DNA of 12,612 bases from Acidobacteriaceae bacterium. Its GTDB lineage: Bacteria; Acidobacteriota; Terriglobia; Terriglobales; Acidobacteriaceae. Below, piece after piece: positions 1 to 7,139 of the stretch. Within the stretch, counting starts at the first letter, position 1. Every line of letters starts with the position of its first letter. The stretch spans positions 1 to 12,612 of the forward strand of contig PMWR01000020.1 in NCBI GenBank assembly GCA_003166055.1. Reading direction: 5' to 3'. Made by a program: the position numbers and the translations under genes. The notes under the pieces were generated by a model. The model saw only the letters and a program-made list of their open reading frames with translations. It did no database searches and was not told where the DNA came from.

Positions 1-2
1 AT

Positions 3-419
3 TTATGGCGGACTACACTAGCACTTGCAGCAGAATATGATGTTTGGCGCTTCGCATCATTTACTGCGCAGAGAAGCCTCCGCAGAGTACTCGATGCTCT
101 TCGAGACGGATCATTTAGATATCACTATTCCGGCGAATACATCTCTTCACGAACAAATGGCATTGCATTTGATGTGATTCTCGCGATTCGTGAGCGAATG
201 CATCAGCGCGTCTTGCTACATATTGCACATTTCATCGATCGAATAAGAGTATTTGCTGGCTCCCGAGCATTTCGTTGGGTTGGGGCAGGATTCGCTGCGA
301 TTATTGTCACCTTTGCGATACATGATTGGTCGAAAACCGGGAAGCTATCTGATTTGGCGCCTGAGCTACTTGCGGGATTCGTCATGCTGCTACTGACCAT
401 GGGGCGAAAACACTCATGA
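3..419 (+). CDS. C-terminal part of a membrane protein of unknown function (5' end outside window)
   Basis: The reading frame is open from the left edge of the window to the TGA at 417-419, giving 138 visible codons; the true start lies upstream. A GTG at 174 could start a shorter 81-residue form, but the open frame before it makes a longer protein more likely. The visible part begins with a soluble, Arg-rich stretch. It ends with two hydrophobic segments, encoded at about 270-323 (core WVGAGFAAIIVTFAI) and 354-401 (core ELLAGFVMLLLTM). Between them is a short charged loop (DWSKTGK), and a short basic tail follows. This looks like a C-terminal helical hairpin membrane anchor. I do not recognise the family. 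Its stop codon overlaps the next start (ATGA, 416-419), so the two proteins are probably translationally coupled and functionally linked. Confidence 0.7.
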   Translation, partial: LWRTTLALAAEYDVWRFASFTAQRSLRRVLDALRDGSFRYHYSGEYISSRTNGIAFDVILAIRERMHQRVLLHIAHFIDRIRVFAGSRAFRWVGAGFAAIIVTFAIHDWSKTGKLSDLAPELLAGFVMLLLTMGRKHS

Positions 420-2875
420 TCAGATTTGTGGATTTGCTGTATGGATTTGTCGAACTGCCTCAGTGGACAGCACCCTTTATCAGATTGCCAGAATTCATTC
501 GACTACGCGGAGTGAGGTTATCGAACGTCGATTCCATCTTCTTCAAGGACTTCTCAGGGGCTACGCGGTGGGAACACGGAATAGCAGTTGCATCACTTGC
601 CTATCGGTGCGCGACTCGCAGAGGTCTGAGTGAAAGGGAACGCGTTCAGCTGACGCTCGCGGGACTCCTCCACGATGTGGGGACTCCGCCTTTCGCGCAC
701 ACAGCAGAATCAGTGCTCGTCAATTTCGATCATGAGATAGAAGGGCAGCGACTTTTGGAGGCTCGCGTTGGGAACGACTTTGCCCCCGATGCGACTATTT
801 TTCAATCGCAGCTTCCTCAATTTCATAAGGCATGTGACCAGCTATCTCAAGGATTGGGAGTTCGGGTAGATCCGGACGAGATAGCCAAATGCATTTTGGG
901 GGAAGGTGAATTGGGGTTTCTCATTAACGGCCCTCTCGATTTAGACAATGCGGATAATGTGACGCGTTCAGCGCTATTTTTGGGGTTGAAGGTGAGTGCC
1001 GACATTCCCCTAAGGGTTACAGATTGGCTTGCAGAGAGGCACTCAGTCATAACGGATGTCGATAGAATCGAGGACGATGCTGTTCGACAGTGGGTCTCGT
1101 ACAGAAACCAAGTTTATACGGTCTTCTTTGAAGCTGACGAAGGCGAAATGGGGCGTATGGCATTTTTGCAGCATCTGATGAGAAGGGCGCTAGATGCAGG
1201 GATGGGGCGCTCACAGTTGATTTGGTCTACCGATGATGGCCTCCTAACATTGATGTCCAATTTAGACGATGTTGCATCTGATGATTTCCGTCCAGCTCTT
1301 GGCGAGCTTGTGCAGCGTTATCGATTGCTTGAGACACCTGAATGCGTCGGCAGGGTCGATATCGAGCACAACAACACCCTACGTGTTTTGCGCCATCCGG
1401 ATGCAGTGTCATGGATTACAAAACGTTTACGTGGTGATGGATTCGAGCCCATGGTTCTAGTAATGTCACGCCGATTCTCTGCCGGAAATCGAACATCATT
1501 GCTACCCGAACCGGTAGGGAGTTTGTACGTATTCCATCTCGGCGTTCAGCGTCATATAAAGTCTCTCGAAGCCAGACTTCAGAGCGAGACAGACGGTCAG
1601 CTGCCGAAAGGGCGTAGTAAGAATCGCGTTTCTATACTTCTTTCGAGCGCAGTAGAAAGATGGTGCGAAAGCAAACCTTGGCAGCAGGGCGACGAATCAA
1701 GGAAACGAAACATAGTGGCCGCACTTAAGAGCGTCGGCGATTGGGGCTTTAGGCTCTCTCGGAATGATGTATTTCACACTTATCCAAGCACGTTCGTGCA
1801 TGCCCTTCCAGCAAATTTGCTCGTATCATTAGGCATTCGTGGAGACCTGGTCTTGGACCCGTTCGGGGGGACTGCTCAGACTGCACTTGAGGCATTGAAA
1901 TACGGCAACAACTGCATTTCAGCTGACGTGAACTCCATCGCATGCCTCGTAGCGAAGGCAAGACTGACATTTTTGCCTGTCGAGACTCGTGAACAAATCA
2001 AGAGACTTGATCATCTAACGATACGGGCAGCACAGTGCATCGATCCTCCAAATAATCAGCTGTTGGATAAATGGTTTCATTCGCGAACGACACGCGAGTT
2101 GCGGCATCTTTTTGGATTCATTCATGGTCTTAAGGACCCAATTCTCAAAACCTTTCTCAGCGCTTGTGCATCCGCCATTTTGCCCTCATGCACGGCACGG
2201 CGTGGAGAACAGCATGGCTATTTCGCCGACAACTGTCCCCTGCCGAGAGATTCGGCGGAACCGCCATATCAGCCCGCTTTACAACTCTTCTTTGACAAAC
2301 TGCAACAGGCCCTTTCAGGAGCGGAACGACTGTATGCATTTTTAGAACGCGAAGGGCGGGATGTGGAGAGCGAATTGAATCGCGCAACAGCGCGACACGT
2401 GAACATCCTAGAGGCAACACCAGAATCGTACGGCGTTCAAGAAGGAGACGTTGGCGCAATTATCACGTCGCCTCCGTATTTGTGCATGGCTGATTATGCC
2501 CTCGGCCAACGACTCTCGTATGAATGGTTGTCGCCGACCTTATTGGATCAGGATTTCAAGAGCGAGATTGGGGCAAGACGATTGCGATTGAAAAACAGGC
2601 CTGAAGAAATAATTGAGCAATATGGCAACGCGCTTGATAAGTTCGCCAGTGTTTCAGCGAGTGTGCTTCGTCAAGGAGGTTTCGTAGCTGTCGTGCTCGG
2701 CCAGCCCGTTGCCCGACAATACCGTGATGCAAATGTTTCAGAGCGACTTGAAGAGTCACTCCAGAAATGCGGCTTTGAACCTCTTTGGCAGATGTACAGA
2801 CCAATTCATTGGCACCGTAATCATGGATATGCCCGCCTGAAGAAAGAGCGCATAACAGTTCATGTAAAGATCTGA
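416..2875 (+). CDS. HD phosphohydrolase (SAMHD1/dGTPase-like) fused to a DNA amino-methyltransferase
   Basis: A protein of 819 residues with two enzyme domains. The N-terminal part (about 1-200) matches the SAMHD1/dGTPase HD pattern: RWEHG with H54, LLHDVGTPPFAHTAE with H86-D87 and H95, DHE with H106, and LDLDNADNVTR with D177 and R184. By hand alignment these match SAMHD1 H167, H206-D207, H215, H233, D311 and R319, so the metal and catalytic set is complete. The substrate-contacting Tyr315 position is Asn181. The C-terminal part (about 440-819) is an AdoMet-dependent DNA methyltransferase: motif I DPFGGTAQT at 481-489, an acidic residue D504 after the next strand, and catalytic TSPPY at 684-688. 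That motif order and TSPPY suggest an N4-cytosine or N6-adenine enzyme. Residues 200-440 link the domains and are unassigned. The gene overlaps its upstream neighbour by 4 bases. Family assignments are secure by motif; the combined function (perhaps phage defence) is inference. Confidence 0.9.
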   Translation: MIRFVDLLYGFVELPQWTAPFIRLPEFIRLRGVRLSNVDSIFFKDFSGATRWEHGIAVASLAYRCATRRGLSERERVQLTLAGLLHDVGTPPFAHTAESVLVNFDHEIEGQRLLEARVGNDFAPDATIFQSQLPQFHKACDQLSQGLGVRVDPDEIAKCILGEGELGFLINGPLDLDNADNVTRSALFLGLKVSADIPLRVTDWLAERHSVITDVDRIEDDAVRQWVSYRNQVYTVFFEADEGEMGRMAFLQHLMRRALDAGMGRSQLIWSTDDGLLTLMSNLDDVASDDFRPALGELVQRYRLLETPECVGRVDIEHNNTLRVLRHPDAVSWITKRLRGDGFEPMVLVMSRRFSAGNRTSLLPEPVGSLYVFHLGVQRHIKSLEARLQSETDGQLPKGRSKNRVSILLSSAVERWCESKPWQQGDESRKRNIVAALKSVGDWGFRLSRNDVFHTYPSTFVHALPANLLVSLGIRGDLVLDPFGGTAQTALEALKYGNNCISADVNSIACLVAKARLTFLPVETREQIKRLDHLTIRAAQCIDPPNNQLLDKWFHSRTTRELRHLFGFIHGLKDPILKTFLSACASAILPSCTARRGEQHGYFADNCPLPRDSAEPPYQPALQLFFDKLQQALSGAERLYAFLEREGRDVESELNRATARHVNILEATPESYGVQEGDVGAIITSPPYLCMADYALGQRLSYEWLSPTLLDQDFKSEIGARRLRLKNRPEEIIEQYGNALDKFASVSASVLRQGGFVAVVLGQPVARQYRDANVSERLEESLQKCGFEPLWQMYRPIHWHRNHGYARLKKERITVHVKI

Positions 2876-3325
2876 CACAATCGCGCACAGCAATCGAAAA
2901 GACCATAAGAGCGTAAAGACTGGGAAAGTACCTGCGAAGAGCCTTATGGTGACCAAAGACCAGAAACGTGTTCTCGACAATCTGTGGGAATTCCTGTGAA
3001 AAGAACCGGACTTTAGGAGGGCGTTTTGACGCTTTTCCTGATAAGTTCAGTGACTGCTCTCGTGCCTGTAAGTTGTTCATGATCCCGAAGACTTCACACG
3101 TTCGGGGAATTGTCTCGAACCACGCCATAGTGCCAAACTGTCCGTCCCGTTAGTTCACTATCTCCGCCCGACGATTCGGTCCGTGGCTTTCCATGTCTTC
3201 ATATACGACATCCAGCCAGGGCTTCCAAAAAGTTCGAAATTTCTCCAGAGGGGCTCCAGCAATTGCACCGAACGCGAAAGGTCCTCCGCTAAGTCCGGCA
3301 GACGCTCCCCATCCAAAAGACAGTT
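2876..3325. other. Non-coding or decayed stretch between methyltransferase and recombinase
   Basis: No confident gene. Just after the methyltransferase stop is an 8-base inverted repeat, ACCATAAG at 2902-2909 and CTTATGGT at 2943-2950, with a 33-base spacer; this is too loose for a clear terminator. On the - strand one frame is open from 3380 down to a TAA at 3152-3150. It resumes at once in the same frame (RDGQFGTMAWFETIPR...) and stays open into the methyltransferase gene. This could be a gene broken by a single stop, but I cannot recognise it. The stretch may also hold an attachment end of the adjacent serine recombinase. Confidence 0.4.
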
Positions 3326-4846
3326 TTACCCACCACCAGGGCCATCTTTGACGGCGATCTCCAAGAGAGAATCGAGCCATCGCTGCCAGAAGGTGGCAGG
3401 ATTGTCCTCACACGGGCTACCATTCGACCCACCGGGTCGCAAAGAGACCTCTGCAAGGGGCTTTCGCATCGTAAAATCAACAGTTTTATCGAACGCCTGC
3501 CGGTGGCATGTTGCCCGATTTAGCCAGTCTCTGAACTCAGTCTCAAATAATTTACGGGTGAAGAGAGTTGCTTCGCGCACCAAGCTGACATATTCTTCCA
3601 TCTCTGTCAGCGACGTGGAGTTCCCAGCTTCGACATTCTTCAATTTCTCTTCGAATCCGAAACGCTCCATCTGAAGCGTTTCTTTTCGTCGTTCAAAATC
3701 TTCCTTTGCTATCAAGCCATCCACGTATGCATCCATGAGGCGGTTGTGCCGGTCATCGATTGCCCGCAGGTGAAACTGTATGCTCTCCACCTCTCGCTGC
3801 CTGATTGCATTTGTTGCAGATCGTCGATGCGATACCTCGAGGTCGAGTATGCCAAGCTCCTGAGGATTCAATACAAGCGAGCCGATGGTTTGTGTTAGAT
3901 GCTCATCAATCGATTCCTCACGCAAACTAGTCGGACAAGCTGGCATTTGGCACCGATAATATGTATGCCCCTTCTTCAATACACCTATCAGTGAACGTCC
4001 ACAACCGCGGCAGCGGATGAGCCGGCTATAGCGGAACACCATTGTTGTGGTTCCACGTATCCGCTTGCCCTGCAATATTTCCTCCACTCGATCAAAGACC
4101 AGCTTCGAGATGAGCGGCTCGTGCAATCCATGAAAGCAATCTCTGGTCTTTGCGATGCGAATAATTCCGATGTAGAAGGAATTTCTGAGCATCCGATGGA
4201 CACCGTTGCGGGTCACGAACTTACCTGATCGTGACCGAAGCCCCATCTTCTCCAGTTCTGCAGTTAGGGTATTCAGGCTATAGCGTTGGGTTGCATAGAG
4301 ATGAAAGGCTTCACGAACAAGGCCGCCGTAAACTGGATGGATCGACTTCGTCTTTCCTCCCCCCTCATCCTTGTACCCCAGAGGCGCAGGCATTGGGTAG
4401 TAACCTTGCTTGAGGCGCCCATAGAAGCCTTTCTTCGTCTCTTCGCGAAGGTTGCGAATGAAATCGGAAGCGACCACCGCCTGAATGTCTGCTGAGAGAC
4501 GACCACCACGCGAAGTTAGATCGAGAGATTCATTGGCGACGTGTACTTCGATTCCCTGATCGATTAGCTGGCCGAGTTCAGCCCAATCCTTTAGATTCCG
4601 CGCGCTGCGGTCTATCTTGTGGATAATGACGCCAGTTGCATCCCGTCGCCGGAGCCGCCGAAGCATGTGACCAAAGACAGGGCGGCCAGATTTCGCAGCC
4701 GTCTCTTGCTCTTCGAACCATTGGGTGATTTGGAGCCCTGTCCGGGCGGCGAACTGTTTGATTGCGTCAGTTTGTTGCTGCAAGGAGACGCCGAGTTCAC
4801 CCTGACGCGTGGTTGAGACGCGTGTGTAGGCAAAATATTTCTTCAC
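3326..4846 (-). CDS. Large serine recombinase (site-specific integrase/resolvase family)
   Basis: A protein of 506 residues. The N-terminal catalytic resolvase domain (about 1-140) starts with YTRVSTTRQ; S11 is the expected nucleophile, and KIDRSARN at 77-84 is the conserved arginine motif. The central 'Recombinase' domain (about 150-260) follows, with the usual GY..P.PLGY entry. Then comes a zinc ribbon (C279, C282, C299, C304) and a charged coiled-coil-like region (about 335-410) typical of large serine integrases. Such enzymes recombine attP and attB sites through a serine-DNA intermediate, moving element DNA in and out of the chromosome. The start is a GTG at 4846. It lacks a clear Shine-Dalgarno, and the frame is open back to a TAA at 4888-4886 with no ATG in between. 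The 75-residue gene 51 bases upstream points the same way, so the two may share a transcript. The product looks intact. Confidence 0.93.
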   Translation of the reverse strand: MKKYFAYTRVSTTRQGELGVSLQQQTDAIKQFAARTGLQITQWFEEQETAAKSGRPVFGHMLRRLRRRDATGVIIHKIDRSARNLKDWAELGQLIDQGIEVHVANESLDLTSRGGRLSADIQAVVASDFIRNLREETKKGFYGRLKQGYYPMPAPLGYKDEGGGKTKSIHPVYGGLVREAFHLYATQRYSLNTLTAELEKMGLRSRSGKFVTRNGVHRMLRNSFYIGIIRIAKTRDCFHGLHEPLISKLVFDRVEEILQGKRIRGTTTMVFRYSRLIRCRGCGRSLIGVLKKGHTYYRCQMPACPTSLREESIDEHLTQTIGSLVLNPQELGILDLEVSHRRSATNAIRQREVESIQFHLRAIDDRHNRLMDAYVDGLIAKEDFERRKETLQMERFGFEEKLKNVEAGNSTSLTEMEEYVSLVREATLFTRKLFETEFRDWLNRATCHRQAFDKTVDFTMRKPLAEVSLRPGGSNGSPCEDNPATFWQRWLDSLLEIAVKDGPGGG

Positions 4847-4897
4847 ATGATTGGAGTTAATTGACAGCAGATGCCCTTGGGCACCTTAAAAGTAGAA

Positions 4898-5125
4898 TTA
4901 AGTAGAGTCCTTGTCAAATAACTCCCGCAGCCTACCATCATCACGCATTGTCTCGAAGACTTTCCAGACGAAATCAAAGTAGTCGATGAGGTTATCCCTG
5001 CATTCGCGAAGCTGCGCGCGCGTGTATGTAGGATGGAGCGTCGCGAGGATTTGCAATTCTTCCTCGATCAGCTTTTGTTTGGAAGCTTCCAGATCCATTG
5101 GCGGGCGGCCAGCATTGAGATTCAT
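4898..5125 (-). CDS. Small helical protein of unknown function upstream of the serine recombinase
   Basis: A protein of 75 residues with no recognised domain. After a short N-terminal stretch (MNLNAGRPP), nearly all of it looks helical, with many charged and Leu residues and an aromatic cluster (DYFDFVWKVF). The ATG start at 5125 is supported by AAGGTG (+ strand 5131-5136), five bases upstream. That site lies partly in a small inverted repeat: GCACC at 5130-5134 and GGTGC at 5144-5148. Its position directly ahead of the recombinase, on the same strand, suggests an accessory or directionality role, but nothing in the sequence proves this. Confidence 0.65.
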   Translation of the reverse strand: MNLNAGRPPMDLEASKQKLIEEELQILATLHPTYTRAQLRECRDNLIDYFDFVWKVFETMRDDGRLRELFDKDST

Positions 5126-5358
5126 ACCTGCACCTTATAGCGTGGTGCGAGAATAGAAAATCGAGAAAAACTTGCAGTCGCTCTGATGCAAGTTTGACCA
5201 AAAGGAAAGAACCCGGGGGGGGGCCTTGTCTTTTCTCTTTTTCACAGGTTGTCTGCACATCTTGAAAATACTTCCCGACTCTGGTTCAAGTTTTCCTGAC
5301 TATGCCAATATTTCTCCAGTTGTTACTGTGTGTATGAGCAAGTAGGAAAAACAAAAAC
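5126..5358. promoter_or_regulatory. Divergent control region between the recombinase pair and the Xre-led operon
   Basis: This 233-base gap separates two divergent transcription units and must hold promoters for both. It contains related half-sites: GAAAAACTTG at 5165-5174, TGCAAGTTT at 5187-5195, and CAAGTTTTCC at 5287-5296. The last, read in reverse complement, matches the first at nine of ten bases. CTTGAA at 5261-5266 and TTCAAG at 5285-5290 form another inverted pair. Possible -35/-10 elements for the + operon can be drawn near 5285-5313, but none is close to consensus. The Xre protein encoded next door is the obvious candidate to bind here. There is also a G9 run at 5215-5223. Confidence 0.55.
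5168..5195. promoter_or_regulatory. Operator-like perfect dyad
   Basis: A perfect 9-base inverted repeat, AAACTTGCA at 5168-5176 and TGCAAGTTT at 5187-5195, with a 10-base spacer. Half-site centres are 19 bases apart, about two helical turns, as expected for a dimeric helix-turn-helix repressor. It lies 43 bases ahead of the - strand 75-residue gene, where binding could block its promoter. There is no U-tract, so a terminator is unlikely. Confidence 0.5.
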
Positions 5359-5631
5359 ATGCAACACACAAGAGGGCATTTGTACTTCGTCCGCAAGCAG
5401 CGGCGAATGTCGCAGAAACATGTGGCGCACCTGATCGGCCACCATGATGCAACGATGCTCTCAAAATATGAGCGCGGGTCGCTTGCACCTCCACTGCGGA
5501 CGGCGCTGAAGCTAACCCTGTTGTATCGACTGCCGATTCAAGAGCTTTTCGCAGCAGATTTCCTTCAGGCCAGGGAAGAACTTACAAAGAAGGTCAAGAC
5601 CCTGCGCACCACGCAGCCGGTGCTCTTCTAA
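5359..5631 (+). CDS. Xre-family helix-turn-helix regulator
   Basis: A protein of 90 residues. Residues about 8-64 form a Cro/C1-type helix-turn-helix: VRKQRRMSQKHVAHLIG, then the recognition-helix region MLSKYERGSLAPPL, then LKLTLLYRLPIQELF. The Q19 and YERG positions match the family pattern well. The short C-terminal tail is charged and has no effector domain, so this is a minimal repressor. It heads the + strand operon and faces the divergent recombinase genes, so it most likely controls the element's own promoters. The ATG start has AGGA 11 bases upstream (5344-5347), an unusually long spacing, in an A-rich leader. Confidence 0.88.
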   Translation: MQHTRGHLYFVRKQRRMSQKHVAHLIGHHDATMLSKYERGSLAPPLRTALKLTLLYRLPIQELFAADFLQAREELTKKVKTLRTTQPVLF

Positions 5632-5650
5632 CAATCAACAAAAATAAAAT

Positions 5651-5905
5651 ATGACCAACATCCTTGAGCGGGTTGCGCGCACTAGCCAGCCCTTTATTCC
5701 GCGTTCCCCATCGCAGTTTCTAGCCCTACAGATCGCCAGAAAGCTGGGCACAGTTAGCCGCGCCAGAGAATATGCGATTCTGCTTGAACACTACCCAGAG
5801 AAGCTCATTGCGCGGGCGTTCCATGCCTGCTGCGAACGGGGCGACCCCAGCCATAATTCATTCCTCCAGGCATTCCGAGCCATCATTCACGAACCTGATC
5901 CATGA
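5651..5905 (+). CDS. Small protein of unknown function
   Basis: A protein of 84 residues that I do not recognise. The sequence is mixed helical, with motifs such as QFLALQIARKLGTVSRAREYAILLEHYPEKL split by short loops, and two adjacent cysteines (HACCERG). No signal peptide or membrane segment is visible. The start has no Shine-Dalgarno; the 20 bases upstream are A-rich (CAACAAAAATAAAAT). It begins 19 bases after the regulator and overlaps the next gene through ATGA at 5902-5905. It therefore clearly belongs to the operon and is probably coupled to the RuvC-like protein that follows. Confidence 0.7.
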   Translation: MTNILERVARTSQPFIPRSPSQFLALQIARKLGTVSRAREYAILLEHYPEKLIARAFHACCERGDPSHNSFLQAFRAIIHEPDP

Positions 5906-6372
5906 ACACACACCTTCTTGCAATCAAATTGACCGGACGAACAGCGACGGCTGCCGTCTACTTCGGACCCGAGTTGCACTATACCGAAGTCCGGCAGCTT
6001 GCCTCAGACCTCGGTCAAGCAAAAACCTCACTTGTTGGTTTTTTGTCTTCTCTGATAGAGCACTTTCGCGTTGACTCGACTGTATCCGAACAGAGCACAG
6101 TAGATACGAGAGCAACGGCGTTGACAACCTCGATGCTTGATCTGCTCCGGGAGAAGGCACTTCCCCATTGGGCAGTAAAGAAATCTGAACTCTTTACAGC
6201 ATACGGCGAAGTCTCGCTGACGAGCACGCGCGCGCTGCGCGATGTTGTGAACAACTACTGGCCACATATCATCAATGAGCAAGATGACCGGACTTGCCTT
6301 GATGCAGCCGCACTTGGGCTCTATCTTCAAACGGAACGAATGCTCTCTGACAATTCTTCCACATCACTATGA
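5902..6372 (+). CDS. Probable RuvC/RNase H-fold protein with an altered active site
   Basis: A protein of 156 residues. The layout resembles RuvC-type RNase H-fold proteins: a starting strand pair (LLAIKLTGRTATAAVYFG), a helix, a strand ending in an acidic residue (VSEQ, E63), a Lys/Thr-rich middle with a KKSELF stretch, and a final helix with paired acids (EQDDRTCLDAAALGLY: D128, D129, D134). In RuvC the first strand carries an Asp (IDPG); here that place is Lys9 (IKLTG). Part of the metal site is thus missing, and the protein may bind DNA structures without cutting, or the match may be only fold-level. Both neighbours overlap it by 4 bases (ATGA at 5902-5905 and 6369-6372). The fold call is my inference from pattern alone. 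Confidence 0.6.
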   Translation: MNTHLLAIKLTGRTATAAVYFGPELHYTEVRQLASDLGQAKTSLVGFLSSLIEHFRVDSTVSEQSTVDTRATALTTSMLDLLREKALPHWAVKKSELFTAYGEVSLTSTRALRDVVNNYWPHIINEQDDRTCLDAAALGLYLQTERMLSDNSSTSL

Positions 6373-7127
6373 AAGGCCCACTCTCGTATGTCGGCGGCAA
6401 GAACCGCTTTATTTCCAAAATCCTTCCCCTGATCCCTGAACATACAACTTACGTGGAACCGTTCGCGGGCGGGGCGCAGATATTTTTTCAGAAGACCATC
6501 TCCAAAGTAGAAGTACTGAATGACCTTGACGGGGAACTCGTAAACTTCTACCGTGTCTGCCAGTCGCACTATGAAGAGCTGCTCCGCTACATGCGCTTTC
6601 TTGTCCCCAGCCGCGAGTGGTATCAGAAGTTGCAGAGCACGCCGCCAGAGTCGCTCACCGACATTCAGCGCGCCGCCCGCTACTTCTATTTACAGAAGCT
6701 CAGTTTCGGCGGACGAGTGGTCCATCAGAACTATGCCGTTCACGTTATCCAGCGACCGAGCTTTGCAAGTCCCAGGCTTTCTGCGCTTATAGAGAACACC
6801 CACAAGCGATTGAAGATCGTCCAGATTGAGAGCCTGCCATACGAGCAGGCCATTCGGAAATATGACCGCCCGACAACCTTCTTCTATATTGATCCTCCGT
6901 ACTACGGTGTGCGCGGCCTCTACCGATTCGATTTCGAGCCCCATGACTTCGAGCGATTGGCCGAGACGCTGCGATCAATCAAAGGCAAGTTTCTGCTCTC
7001 GGTGAATGACCACCCAGAAGTGCGAAAGCTCTTCTCAGGCTTCTCTATGGAAGCATTCTCGATTTCATACACCATCCAGCAAAGCGCTGGGAAGCGATAC
7101 CCTGAGTTGCTTATCAAAAACTATTAA
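6369..7127 (+). CDS. D12-class N6-adenine DNA methyltransferase (Dam-like)
   Basis: A protein of 252 residues with the full D12/Dam pattern. The N-terminus has LSYVGGKNRFISKILPLIP. Motif I is VEPFAGGAQIFF (29-40), an acidic pair sits in LNDLDGELVNFYR, catalytic motif IV is DPPYY (175-179), and the family's typical ending ELLIKNY closes the protein. It transfers a methyl group from AdoMet to adenine N6 in a short DNA site; the site (GATC or another) cannot be read from sequence. No partner restriction enzyme is visible, so it is an orphan methyltransferase. It may protect the element from host restriction or mark its DNA for processing. It starts by ATGA overlap with the RuvC-like gene, and the ATPase gene follows after 12 bases. 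Confidence 0.93.
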   Translation: MKGPLSYVGGKNRFISKILPLIPEHTTYVEPFAGGAQIFFQKTISKVEVLNDLDGELVNFYRVCQSHYEELLRYMRFLVPSREWYQKLQSTPPESLTDIQRAARYFYLQKLSFGGRVVHQNYAVHVIQRPSFASPRLSALIENTHKRLKIVQIESLPYEQAIRKYDRPTTFFYIDPPYYGVRGLYRFDFEPHDFERLAETLRSIKGKFLLSVNDHPEVRKLFSGFSMEAFSISYTIQQSAGKRYPELLIKNY

Positions 7128-7139
7128 GCCAAATTCACT

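Noticed and set aside
2902..2950. Inverted repeat ACCATAAG/CTTATGGT as a terminator
   Set aside because: The 33-base loop and missing T-tract make it a weak candidate; kept only as a note in the gap entry.
2556..3128. A 190-codon - strand open frame
   Set aside because: More than half lies antisense to the methyltransferase gene. The outer part is discussed only as a possible decayed gene.
3183..3674. A 163-codon + strand open frame across the recombinase 3' end
   Set aside because: It is mostly antisense to the recombinase and has no recognisable motif or ribosome site.
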